Positions 35,890-43,948 of a stretch of DNA of 64,000 nt are shown here, piece after piece (position 1 is the first letter of the stretch; each line of letters begins with the position of its first letter). Source of the DNA: Candidatus Jettenia caeni (GTDB taxonomy: Bacteria > Planctomycetota > Brocadiia > Brocadiales > Brocadiaceae); NCBI GenBank assembly GCA_000296795.1, contig BAFH01000003.1:1841290-1905289 (forward strand), in the 5' to 3' direction. The notes beneath the pieces are model-generated. The model did no database searches, had not been told where the DNA came from, and saw nothing but the letters and a program-made list of their open reading frames with translations. The translations under genes were made by a program, and so were the position numbers.

Positions 35890-35912
35890 ATATTCTACAC
35901 AGCGTAGAATAT
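35890..35912. promoter_or_regulatory. Candidate BlaI-type operator
   Basis: atattctac (35890-35898) and gtagaatat (35904-35912) are perfect 9-bp inverted repeats around acagc, located upstream of blaI. BlaI/MecI/CopY sites are likewise dyads built on TACA/TGTA half-sites, and ctacacagcgtag is close to that pattern. A second, looser dyad (gaatgtataaaa...tttgtattc) follows at 35921-35944. The 220-bp gap to the divergent PHP gene contains nothing else I can support. Confidence 0.4.
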
Positions 35913-36047
35913 TCAAGAAGAATGTATAAAATTTTTGTATTCTGTGTAAATTAAAAAATTTTATAAATTTTCCTGTACTTCTCTTATAAAATTTACTAAT
36001 TTTATAGTTAACATTGCTTCTTTTGGATTTATATAACTTGTTTTTCA

Positions 36048-36772
36048 ATGATAGATATTCATACACACATACTGCCGATGATAGATGATGGTCCTGCAAC
36101 AATACAAGAATCGATAGAAATGTGTAGGATTGCGGTAAATGAAGGAATAAAAAAGATGATAGCTACACCTCATGTGCAAAGTAAGGTAGATAACGAGGGT
36201 ACAATATTTGAGAAAATAGATATATTAAATAAAGCATTGAAACAAGAGGGTTTGGACCTGGTAATATTTCCAGGGGCTGAGTTGCATTTGAACGACCAAC
36301 TATTACATGCCGATGTTTTAAAAGAAAGTCGTATGCTCACCTTAAATGGTAATAAGAAATACATTCTTTTAGAATTTTCGTTTCAGTGGGTGCCTCCGGA
36401 AGCAGAACAGATTATTTTTGCATTGAAGACGATGGGATTTACCCCAATTTTACCTCATCTTGAGAGAAATTTCAGAGTTCAAAACAACCTGGTATTCTGA
36501 TGCGTTTTGTGGAGTTAGGCGCTATTTTACAAGTAACAGCACAGAGTATTGTAGGGAATTTTGGTAGGGCTTCGAAGAAATGCGTATTGTGGATGTTAAG
36601 GAATAGTCTCGTGCATGTAATTGCTTCTGATGCCCATTCTCCCATTGGAAGACCTCCGGTACTTTCCCATGCCTTAAAGGTTGTATCTGCCATGCTCGGT
36701 GAAGATTCAGCCAGAAAGATGGTGCTGGACCATCCAAAAATGATATTAGAAGGCATACCATTTGTTAGTTAA
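36048..36772 (+). pseudogene. CpsB/YwqE-type tyrosine phosphatase (PHP fold), frameshifted
   Basis: Two consecutive frames make one family-length protein of about 240 residues. The first (36048-36500) begins MIDIHTHILPMIDDG, the metal-binding PHP signature, and carries ATPHVQSK and LPHLERNF. The second (to 36772) carries MRFVELGAILQVTAQSI and VIASDAHSPIGRPP. Reading CAAAACAA-CCTGGTATTCTGATG with one extra base after AACAA joins them as QNN-PGILMRF, so a single base is missing near 36487. These phosphatases control bacterial tyrosine kinases of capsule and exopolysaccharide export. No kinase is adjacent. True mutation or assembly error cannot be separated here. Confidence 0.8.
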
Positions 36773-36898
36773 TCCTTCATAGAGTCAAAGGCAGTTATTC
36801 AAGACATCATCGTCTCTATCCTTACTGTATTCGGTATCTCCAGAAGATGGCCGATCTTTATTTTCTATGAGAAAATTTTTAAGAAAAGAGGAGGATAA

Positions 36899-37834
36899 GT
36901 GAAAATACTTGTGACTGGAGGAGCTGGTTTTATTGCATCTCATTTAGTAGATAAATTGATTGCGGAAGGGCACCAGGTAGTTGTTATTGATAACCTTTCT
37001 GCCGGACGGAGGGAAAATATTCATACGAATGCGATATTTTATAAAATAGATATTTGTGATGCTGTTGCGCTGGAAGAAGTGTTTAAGCAGGAGAGGCCAG
37101 AGATTGTCGATCATCATGCTGCTCATGTTAATGTACGCAAATCAGTAGAGATGCCAGTTTATGATGCGAACATTAACATTCTTGGTTCGTTGAATCTTTG
37201 TGAATTATCTAAGAAATATAAGATTCAGAAATTTATCTATGTCTCAACAGGAGGAGCTGTTTACGGAGAACCCAAGGATTTACCCGTCAAAGAAACTTGC
37301 CCTGTTGAGCCACTTTCTCAGTATGGTGTAAGTAAGCATACGGTAGAGCATTATTTGTCTATTTTTTATAAACTATACAATTTGAATTTCACCATTTTAA
37401 GATATCCGAATGTATATGGTCCAAGGCAGTCTCCGCATGGTGAGGCAGGGGTGGTTGCAATCTTTAGCGAGCTGATACTTCAGAATGCACGCCCTACCAT
37501 TTTTGGCGATGGTTCTAAGACAAGAGATTACGTTTACGTAGATGATATTATCAGGGCAAATCTCATTGTCTTGAATAATGTAGGAAATGGCGAGATTTAT
37601 AATCTGGGATGGGGGAAGGAAATCTCCGACTTGGAAGTATTTCAGGCAGTTAGAAGGGCGTTAAAATCAGATATTGAGCCTATTTTTAGTGAAAAAAGAC
37701 CAGGAGAAATTGATCATATCAGTCTGGATAGTTCAAAAGCATTAAAAGAGTTAAACTGGAGACCAGAGGCTACCTTTGATGAAGGTGTTGCCTTAGCAAC
37801 ACAATATTATCAACGCTTACAAAAGACCCGTTAG
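36899..37834 (+). CDS. NAD-dependent sugar-nucleotide epimerase (GalE-like)
   Basis: 311 residues starting at GTG 36899 behind GAGGAGG. Extended short-chain dehydrogenase fold: GGAGFIASHLVDKL (NAD-binding Gly motif), the Ser in YVSTGGAVYG, and the catalytic Tyr-x3-Lys in QYGVSKHTVEHY. Typical product class: UDP-glucose 4-epimerase or related UDP-GlcNAc epimerase feeding polysaccharide synthesis. It stands 126 bases downstream of the CpsB-type phosphatase in the same direction, which supports a cell-surface polysaccharide role. Exact substrate not determinable. Confidence 0.87.
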   Translation: MKILVTGGAGFIASHLVDKLIAEGHQVVVIDNLSAGRRENIHTNAIFYKIDICDAVALEEVFKQERPEIVDHHAAHVNVRKSVEMPVYDANINILGSLNLCELSKKYKIQKFIYVSTGGAVYGEPKDLPVKETCPVEPLSQYGVSKHTVEHYLSIFYKLYNLNFTILRYPNVYGPRQSPHGEAGVVAIFSELILQNARPTIFGDGSKTRDYVYVDDIIRANLIVLNNVGNGEIYNLGWGKEISDLEVFQAVRRALKSDIEPIFSEKRPGEIDHISLDSSKALKELNWRPEATFDEGVALATQYYQRLQKTR

Positions 37835-37942
37835 GGCAAAGGAGTGAGGTACGAGGTATAAGGCTAATCTGCAATAAGAAGGTCCCCCTTAATTTCTAAG
37901 GAGGAACCAATCTTAAGGCAAGGGATTAAGATAAAAGAGTAA

Positions 37943-38338
37943 TTATCGTTTTGTCCACTGGAAGCTCTTTCGTGCTCCCTTCTGGCCATATTTTTTCCGT
38001 TCTTTCATCCTGCTATCTCTGGTTAAAAAACCTTCATTACGTAAATTATCTACAAGAGAAGAGTCTGATTTCGATAAAGCGCGTGCAATACCAAGGGATA
38101 TAGCGCCAGCCTGACCTGTTATACCTCCTCCCTGGACATTTATCAATACATCGAATTCTCCTAACCTATTCGTGGTTTTTAAAGGAGACATGACGATACC
38201 TCTATCCCGTTCTATAGGAAAGTACGCATCTAAATCCAGATTATTCACCATAATCTTTCCATCTCCTTTTTTCAATCGTACCCTTGCAATAGAGGTTTTA
38301 CGTCTTCCTGTGCCCCAAATATATTGTTTTTCAGCCAT
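37943..38338 (-). CDS. rpsI: 30S ribosomal protein S9
   Basis: 131 residues. [20 protein letters not shown] at the N-terminus, [19 protein letters not shown] in the middle and the basic C-terminus [14 protein letters not shown], which reaches the ribosomal P site, are all diagnostic of S9/uS9. It follows rplM by 11 bases, the usual bacterial rplM-rpsI operon. Confidence 0.98.
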   Translation of the reverse strand: MAEKQYIWGTGRRKTSIARVRLKKGDGKIMVNNLDLDAYFPIERDRGIVMSPLKTTNRLGEFDVLINVQGGGITGQAGAISLGIARALSKSDSSLVDNLRNEGFLTRDSRMKERKKYGQKGARKSFQWTKR

Positions 38339-38349
38339 TTTATCTCCTT

Positions 38350-38784
38350 CTAATTACGAATAATCAACTCTTTTGGTTGTTGCGCCTGGTGTGGGTGCTC
38401 GGTACCTGCATAAATTTTTAGTTTTCTTAACATTGCTTTCCCCAATCTTGATCTGGGTAACATTCTTTTTACTGAACGGTTAAATACTTTTTCAGGCGCT
38501 GTTTCCAGGGTTTTTCCAACCATCCGCTTTCTTAAACCACTTTGGAAACCAGTTACATAATAGTGAATTTTCTCATCCATCTTTTTCCCGGTAAGTTTTA
38601 CCTTGCTGGCATTGGTAATAATAACAAAATCTCCCACATCAACATGGGGAGTATATTCAGGCTTATGTTTACCCTGAAGAACTCTTGATACTGTGGTTAA
38701 CATCCTGCCTAAGACCTTATCCTCAGCATCGACTATATACCAATTCCTTTTTACATTCTCTTTTTTAGCCATAAAAGTATTCAT
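38350..38784 (-). CDS. rplM: 50S ribosomal protein L13
   Basis: 144 residues from ATG 38784, nine bases after GAAGGA; an in-frame ATG nine bases earlier overlaps that site. Conserved L13 segments: [33 protein letters not shown], and [23 protein letters not shown] followed by EHPHQAQQP. Co-transcribed with rpsI. Confidence 0.98.
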   Translation of the reverse strand: MNTFMAKKENVKRNWYIVDAEDKVLGRMLTTVSRVLQGKHKPEYTPHVDVGDFVIITNASKVKLTGKKMDEKIHYYVTGFQSGLRKRMVGKTLETAPEKVFNRSVKRMLPRSRLGKAMLRKLKIYAGTEHPHQAQQPKELIIRN

Positions 38785-38813
38785 TGTATACATTCCTTCA
38801 ACTGTTAAAATTA

Positions 38814-38845
38814 AAAAGCGCCTTACATAAGGATAAGGCGCTTTT
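38814..38845 (-). terminator. Rho-independent terminator before rplM
   Basis: aaaagcgcctta and taaggcgctttt pair over 12 bp around an 8-base loop. On the minus strand the stem is followed by TTTTTAATTTT, so it terminates transcripts coming from the Cys-rich gene 38886-39062 and separates it from rplM-rpsI. Confidence 0.85.
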
Positions 38846-38885
38846 AAGTTATAAAGCTAATACTAGGTATCAATAAAAAAATTTA

Positions 38886-39062
38886 TTATCTTTTGCAATT
38901 ACAACTTCCACCAGATTTTCCAACACAATGGCTACAGGGGCAACCCTCCGGACATTGGCAAGAACCGGCAATTACAGATTTAACAAGCATCGGTACGTTC
39001 GTTAACCCAATTCCACATATAAGCGTACCAAACAGTATTAATGAAATCCGTAACGTCTTCAT
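38886..39062 (-). CDS. Exported Cys-rich mini-protein (58 residues)
   Basis: ATG 39062 is preceded by AAAGGAG at nine bases. The product has an N-terminal hydrophobic signal (KTLRISLILFGTLICGIGL) and a C-terminal 25 residues with seven Cys: CQCPEGCPCSHC, then SGGSCNCK. The CxC, CPC and CxxC spacing resembles metallothionein-like metal-thiolate sites. It has its own terminator (38814-38845), so it forms a single-gene transcript next to ribosomal genes. No family recognised; metal binding outside the cytoplasm is inferred. Confidence 0.6.
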   Translation of the reverse strand: MKTLRISLILFGTLICGIGLTNVPMLVKSVIAGSCQCPEGCPCSHCVGKSGGSCNCKR

Positions 39063-39295
39063 TAATCATATCTCCTTTTTAGAAATGATCGTATGTCAAG
39101 CAACCAAGCTACGATGTACTAACAGAAGGTCTCTGATAAAACTCACAAATTTATATCAGAATGTATCCCGTTTGTCAATTATATTTTTATCTTTTTGTTT
39201 GATTAAATTTTGGTTGACATGCTGATGGGTTATTATTACCATTAGCTAGTCAAGATTTTATAGTAATAATTTAGCTTATATTTTTCTCTTTTTCT

Positions 39296-39784
39296 ATGAT
39301 AAATCTATACATGGCACAAGACATCTTAGCTGATTTAAGTACTTTGAATGTGAATACACCGATAGTGGATATTGAGGGTATTCGGACTATTATACCACAT
39401 CGTTATGAAATGGAACAACTTAACGGTATTCTGAAATTCGATATGGAGCAGGGTATCATTGTAGGATATAAAGATATTTCAAATAATGAATTTTGGGTAC
39501 GCGGGCATATTCCCGGCCGGCCCCTCATGCCAGGGGTAATTATGTTGGAAGCTGCTGCGCAGTTATGCACCTATTATTACAAACAAGCGACAAAGGACGA
39601 TAGATTCCTCGGTTTTGGTGGTATAGATAAAGTTAAGTTTCGGGGGAAGGTTATTCCTGGCGATAGACTTATTCTGATTGCAAAAAATAAGGAACTACGC
39701 TCGCGAAGGGCCATCTTTGATACACAGGGGGTGGTAGACGGAAAGCTCGTTTTTGAGGGCGTTATTATTGGTATGGTCGTTTAA
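39296..39784 (+). CDS. FabZ-like hotdog dehydratase
   Basis: 162 residues. The hotdog fold motifs of 3-hydroxyacyl-ACP dehydratases are present: IIPHRYEMEQLN (in the position of the FabZ PHR/PFL segment), HIPGRPLMPGVIMLEAAAQL with catalytic His and Glu, and FGGIDKVKFRGKVIPGDRL. It diverges from the operon FabZ at 49341-49793 and lies alone on the plus strand, 9.5 kb from the lipid operon. No ribosome site is evident before either of the first two ATGs, so the exact start is uncertain. Its 3' end overlaps the HAD gene on the other strand by 20 bases. It may serve fatty-acid or ladderane synthesis; the substrate is unknown. Confidence 0.8.
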   Translation: MINLYMAQDILADLSTLNVNTPIVDIEGIRTIIPHRYEMEQLNGILKFDMEQGIIVGYKDISNNEFWVRGHIPGRPLMPGVIMLEAAAQLCTYYYKQATKDDRFLGFGGIDKVKFRGKVIPGDRLILIAKNKELRSRRAIFDTQGVVDGKLVFEGVIIGMVV

Positions 39785-40514
39785 GATGACGGAAAGGCTT
39801 AAGATAGCTGAAAGGTAAATTTAAGATCTTTGATTCTAAAAGATCTTTGATATGCTTGATACAATAATCAGGTTTTATGTGTTTTTCCTGCTCTTTCAAA
39901 TACGCCTTATAATGTCTCCCATGTTCAAACATTATCGTAAGCATACCGAAGAATTTAGCGGCACATAATTCATCATCAATTTTATCTCCAACACAGACAA
40001 TTTCTTTAGGTTTTAAATTATACTGTTGTATTATATCATGAAAACAATCCTTTTTTGTCCGGTTATAGTTCCTATCCGCAATAAATATATCATCAAAATA
40101 GGTATTGAGGCTCAGGATATCAATCTTTTCTCTTTGTATTTGTATCTCTCCCGAGGTAACAAGGATTAATTTGTAGCCCTGTGTCTTTAATTGTGTTAAG
40201 GTATTTATCACATCCGGGAAAAGGATAATGTCTGCAATATCCACATGAATAAATTCTTCTAAGAGTTCCTGTGTGTATCGATTCGGGAGATTGTAAAACG
40301 CTACAATCTTTTCGTAGATATTTATCCTTGTTCCGTACTTCTCCTCAATCTCGGATTGGAGAAGATATGCTTCTTCTTCGGTGCAATTGATTAATTTGGC
40401 AATCGTCTTTGCGACTTGTCTTCTACCCCGGTCTACTAGCGTACCACTGCAGTCATAAAGGGTATCATCTAAATCAAGAATTATAGCCTTAATGTTTTTG
40501 AGATTTTTAATCAT
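39765..40514 (-). CDS. HAD-superfamily phosphatase
   Basis: 249 residues. Motif I is IILDLDDTLYDCSGTL (nucleophile and general-acid Asp), motif II the Ser/Thr in LILVTSGE, motif III the Lys near RNYNRTKKDCF, and motif IV VCVGDKIDDELCAAKFFG. The cap is alpha-helical, as in pyrimidine 5'-nucleotidase or phosphoglycolate-phosphatase-like members. It follows the glucan phosphorylase gene by two bases, so the two are probably co-transcribed; dephosphorylation of a sugar phosphate is possible but not shown. Confidence 0.82.
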   Translation of the reverse strand: MIKNLKNIKAIILDLDDTLYDCSGTLVDRGRRQVAKTIAKLINCTEEEAYLLQSEIEEKYGTRINIYEKIVAFYNLPNRYTQELLEEFIHVDIADIILFPDVINTLTQLKTQGYKLILVTSGEIQIQREKIDILSLNTYFDDIFIADRNYNRTKKDCFHDIIQQYNLKPKEIVCVGDKIDDELCAAKFFGMLTIMFEHGRHYKAYLKEQEKHIKPDYCIKHIKDLLESKILNLPFSYLKPFRHLKRPYQ

Positions 40515-40516
40515 GT

Positions 40517-42214
40517 TTAGCTGAGATAAGCTTCTGTTACATACCGCCGCATCATGCGATGGCTATTGAAATAATAGGCAATTTTACCAATAGAATTTTT
40601 CATAACCTTTATCCACTGATCTTGATCGTGATAGTACATAGGGATAATAATATTCTCCAATTTGTTGTAGAGATCTTCAGCATCTGTTTTATCATTGACT
40701 ATGGTAAGTGAAGATTCCGTGGGCTTTGGTCCGATAGACCAGCCAGTAATTCCCTCAATATGTCCCTCAATCCACCACCCATCCAGAATGCTAAAGTTAA
40801 TTACACCGTTGTGAGATGCCTTCATACCGCTTGTACCAGACGCCTCCCGTGGGCGTTGCGGCGTATTTAGCCAGACATCGACTCCGGATATTAACTTTAA
40901 AGCCATCTTAATGTTATAGTCCTTCAAAAAAATAATCTTGATCTTATCATTATTTATTTTTACAAGGTCATTGATCTTTTTTATAATATCCTTGCCGGGC
41001 CCATCCTTAGGATGCGCCTTTCCAGCATAGATAACTTGTAACTTGCCTTTCTCACAAATATGTAAGAGCTGCTCCATGTCTAAGAATAATAAATCAGCCC
41101 GCTTATAAGAAGTGAATCTTCTTGCAAATCCAATTGTTAAAACATGAGGATCCAATTCTATACTCGTGGCCTCTTTTACATACTCAATGAGGTCTTTCTT
41201 CGCAGAAAGGTGTGTCTGCCATAATTCTGAATCAGGAATAGTTTCTGCCCGGACAAATAATTCTGGCTCATTGGCCCAGCCGGGGATATATTTATCATAC
41301 AATTGTTTAAAACTTTGGCATGTCCATGTAAACGAATGAACTCCATTGGTAATTGCATAAATCTCATAGCCAGGGAAAAGATTCTTTGATACTTCACCAT
41401 GCTTTTTTGCCACACCATTAACATATTCACTTAAGTTTAACGCAAGGAGCGTCATATCCAGGTACTTTTCACCCCCGAGTTTTTTCAACTGCTCCAACGG
41501 GACAATATCGCCAAGAACTTTTTTTACAAGATCGTAAGAGAACCGGTCATGGCCAGCCTCAATAGGGGTATGGGTTGTAAAGACACACAGATCTTTTACG
41601 GCGTCAAAATCCCAAACCCATTGCTCATGCCATACACTCTCAACATCTCTTTTGTTTTTTAAGAGAAGTTCTAGTGTTAGTAAGCTGGCATGTCCTTCAT
41701 TCATGTGATATTTTTTAATATGGTACCCAAGGGCACGAAGCATTCGTACACCGCCAATACCAAGTACAACCTCCTGTTTGAGCCGATAACTATCATCACC
41801 GCCATAAAGAACAGCCGTTATCTCCCGATCTTCGCTGGTATTCTCTTCAACATCAGTATCGAGATACAGGACATCTACTTCACCTCCGGTAATGCTTTTT
41901 ATTTTATAGCTCCAGGCTTGAATAAAGACCTTACGCCCCTCAATAAAAACCATAACTCTCTTTGATATACGTATCATAAATTTGGACGGGTCCCAATGTA
42001 TAGGAGACTCGGTCTGTCTTCCGCTGGAATCAATATCCTGGCGAAAATAACCCTTTTTTGAGATAAGGGTAACAGCAACAAGTGGTATCTTAAGATCTGC
42101 GCATGATTTTATCGTATCTCCTGCAAGAACACCAAGACCGCCACTATAGGTTGGTATATCATTGGAGAGGCCGATCTCCATTGAAAAATAGGCAATTTTT
42201 GTTTCGTTATTCAT
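40517..42214 (-). CDS. Alpha-glucan (glycogen) phosphorylase, no YHS domain
   Basis: 565 residues. It starts directly at the catalytic body ([22 protein letters not shown]) and shows [48 protein letters not shown] and the PLP site [14 protein letters not shown], the same architecture as residues 60-612 of 1038-2876. It phosphorolyses alpha-1,4-glucan to glucose-1-phosphate in the cytoplasm. It is in an apparent operon with lpdA upstream (14 bases) and the HAD phosphatase downstream. Having two paralogues suggests different regulation; this one has no metal-binding appendage. Confidence 0.93.
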   Translation of the reverse strand: MNNETKIAYFSMEIGLSNDIPTYSGGLGVLAGDTIKSCADLKIPLVAVTLISKKGYFRQDIDSSGRQTESPIHWDPSKFMIRISKRVMVFIEGRKVFIQAWSYKIKSITGGEVDVLYLDTDVEENTSEDREITAVLYGGDDSYRLKQEVVLGIGGVRMLRALGYHIKKYHMNEGHASLLTLELLLKNKRDVESVWHEQWVWDFDAVKDLCVFTTHTPIEAGHDRFSYDLVKKVLGDIVPLEQLKKLGGEKYLDMTLLALNLSEYVNGVAKKHGEVSKNLFPGYEIYAITNGVHSFTWTCQSFKQLYDKYIPGWANEPELFVRAETIPDSELWQTHLSAKKDLIEYVKEATSIELDPHVLTIGFARRFTSYKRADLLFLDMEQLLHICEKGKLQVIYAGKAHPKDGPGKDIIKKINDLVKINNDKIKIIFLKDYNIKMALKLISGVDVWLNTPQRPREASGTSGMKASHNGVINFSILDGWWIEGHIEGITGWSIGPKPTESSLTIVNDKTDAEDLYNKLENIIIPMYYHDQDQWIKVMKNSIGKIAYYFNSHRMMRRYVTEAYLS

Positions 42215-42228
42215 TTTTTATAACATAT

Positions 42229-43662
42229 TTATAGGTGTATAGATTGACCAATAGCTGCATGGGCAGCCTCAAGAATAGCCTCTGAAAGGGTAGGGTGGGG
42301 GAATATCGTATTTGATAATTCAGTGATTGTTCCTTCAAGAACAGTAGTCAGTGACATACCCCACATGAATTCACCGACATTCGGGCCTAGGGCATGTGCC
42401 CCTAATATCTCACCATATTTTTCATCAGTAATAATCTTTATGATCCCGTCTCCATATTCCCCTTCGATAATGGCTTTGCTATTTGCAATAAGTGGAAATT
42501 TACCAACTTTTATTTTGTATCCTTTCCTTTCTGCCTCTTCCTGAGTAAATCCTATACCAGCTACCTGGGGAGAGCAATACGTTACTCTTGGTATATTGTG
42601 ATACGGTAGTGCGGTAGTTTTTTTCTCTGCAATGTGAGAAACAGCATGTAACCCTTGTTTTGATGCCTTATGAGCAAGAAGCGGCGGACCCGTAATATCT
42701 CCGATTGCAAAGAGCCCTTTTTTGCTGGTTTCCATAGTCTCGTTAATCTGAAGATACTTCCCTTGAAAATCCAATGACAAATTTTCAATCCCCAGATCTT
42801 GTAACGCAGGTGCTCTACCTAACGCAATGAGCAGACAATCTGCCTCCAGATAATCTCTCCTTTCTCCTGAAGTAGGGGAGGGAGGGGTGTTGTTTTTTCT
42901 TTCTATCTTTACACGAACGCCTTGCCGAACCTCGACTGTTTCTAAGGAGGTATCCGTTAAGGTTTCTATTCCTCTTTTGGTAAAAACTTTCCTTAAAATA
43001 GTACTTATCTCTTTATCTTCGCCAGGGAGGATCGTATCCATACGCTCGATCATTGTTACCTTAGTTCCAAGGATGTTAAACAGGTAAGCATATTCCACAC
43101 CAACGGCGCCTCCGCCTGCAATAATCATGGATTTAGGAATTTCTTCCAAGAGCAGTATATCATCGCTGGTAAATACAAATTTGCCATCATGAGGAATTTC
43201 TTTTGGAATGAAAGGTGTGGATCCCGTAGCAAGAATAATATTCTTCGCAGTTATTGTATCAAGGTCTGTTTCATTTTTTTCAATCAATATCTCGTGTAAA
43301 GACGTAAGCCGCCCTTTACCTTTAATAACGTTCACATCATTCTTCTTGAGGAGGAACTGCACCCCCTGGAATAACCGTTTAACTACCGATTCTTTACGCC
43401 GGTGAAATTGTGGGTAATTAATACCTAATCTATCAGCGATAATTCCATATTCAGTTGATTTCGTAAATTTACTGTAAAGATCTGCAGAATGGAGAAGTGC
43501 TTTTGTTGGGATACACCCCTGGTGCAAGCAAACACCACCAACCTTATCCTTTTCAATAAGAGCTGTTTTTAATCCTAACTGAGCAGCTTTAATAGCAGCT
43601 ACATAGCCGCCTGGTCCTCCACCGATAATTACAAGGTCATACGTAACTCTTTTTTCGGACAA
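42229..43662 (-). CDS. lpdA: Dihydrolipoyl dehydrogenase
   Basis: 477 residues starting at TTG 43662. FAD motif VIIGGGPGGYVAAIKAAQLG, redox disulfide GGVCLHQGCIPTKALL, NAD motif IIAGGGAVGVEYAYLF, and the C-terminal His-Glu pair in FPHPTLSEAI are all intact. It is the E3 subunit of 2-oxoacid dehydrogenase or glycine-cleavage complexes; none of these partners is in the window. Between the NAD domain strand and LEADCLLIALGR is the segment NNTPPSPTSGERRDY, encoded by a C/T-rich repeat at about 42846-42895. It looks like an in-frame repeat insertion in a surface loop. Confidence 0.95.
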   Translation of the reverse strand: MSEKRVTYDLVIIGGGPGGYVAAIKAAQLGLKTALIEKDKVGGVCLHQGCIPTKALLHSADLYSKFTKSTEYGIIADRLGINYPQFHRRKESVVKRLFQGVQFLLKKNDVNVIKGKGRLTSLHEILIEKNETDLDTITAKNIILATGSTPFIPKEIPHDGKFVFTSDDILLLEEIPKSMIIAGGGAVGVEYAYLFNILGTKVTMIERMDTILPGEDKEISTILRKVFTKRGIETLTDTSLETVEVRQGVRVKIERKNNTPPSPTSGERRDYLEADCLLIALGRAPALQDLGIENLSLDFQGKYLQINETMETSKKGLFAIGDITGPPLLAHKASKQGLHAVSHIAEKKTTALPYHNIPRVTYCSPQVAGIGFTQEEAERKGYKIKVGKFPLIANSKAIIEGEYGDGIIKIITDEKYGEILGAHALGPNVGEFMWGMSLTTVLEGTITELSNTIFPHPTLSEAILEAAHAAIGQSIHL

Positions 43663-43791
43663 TTATCCTTCCTTTTTCCATGTAAATAATATAACAAATA
43701 TAAGTGCAACAGCAACAATTACGATTGTTTTTGGACTAATATCCGGGATAACCGATTTTTCCATGGATAAAGATAGCAATTTACCGATCAT
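43663..43791 (-). CDS. 42-residue single-pass membrane protein
   Basis: ATG 43791 lies ten bases after AAGGAGG. The sequence is MIGKLLSLSMEKSVIPDISP, then a helix KTIVIVAVALIFVILFTW and KKEG. It ends at the base next to the lpdA TTG, whose ribosome site (AAGGAAGG) lies in its last codons, so the two are translationally linked. No family recognised. A membrane anchor or small subunit for the dehydrogenase is a guess only. Confidence 0.5.
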   Translation of the reverse strand: MIGKLLSLSMEKSVIPDISPKTIVIVAVALIFVILFTWKKEG

Positions 43792-43887
43792 GATAGTATA
43801 ACCTCCTTTTTCGGATTAAAGATTTACGAAATATTTTTTGTTTCGATACCCGTTACATACAGAAATCATAGATTCTCATTAATTATA

Positions 43888-43922
43888 AAGGCACATCAAG
43901 GGTGTTGAGATTGATGTGCCTT
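43888..43922 (-). terminator. Likely terminator of the lipid operon
   Basis: aaggcacatcaa and ttgatgtgcctt form a 12-bp stem around an 11-base loop, 27 bases beyond the stop of the radical SAM gene. On the minus strand it is followed by TATAATTAAT, a weak T-tract. It separates the operon from the 42-residue gene and lpdA. Confidence 0.6.
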
Positions 43923-43948
43923 GTAAATCAAGCTGGATAATCGCTTCG

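Noticed and set aside
39296-39784. FabZ-like gene as a member of the lipid operon
   Set aside because: It lies on the other strand about 10 kb away; a shared pathway is possible but not supported by position.
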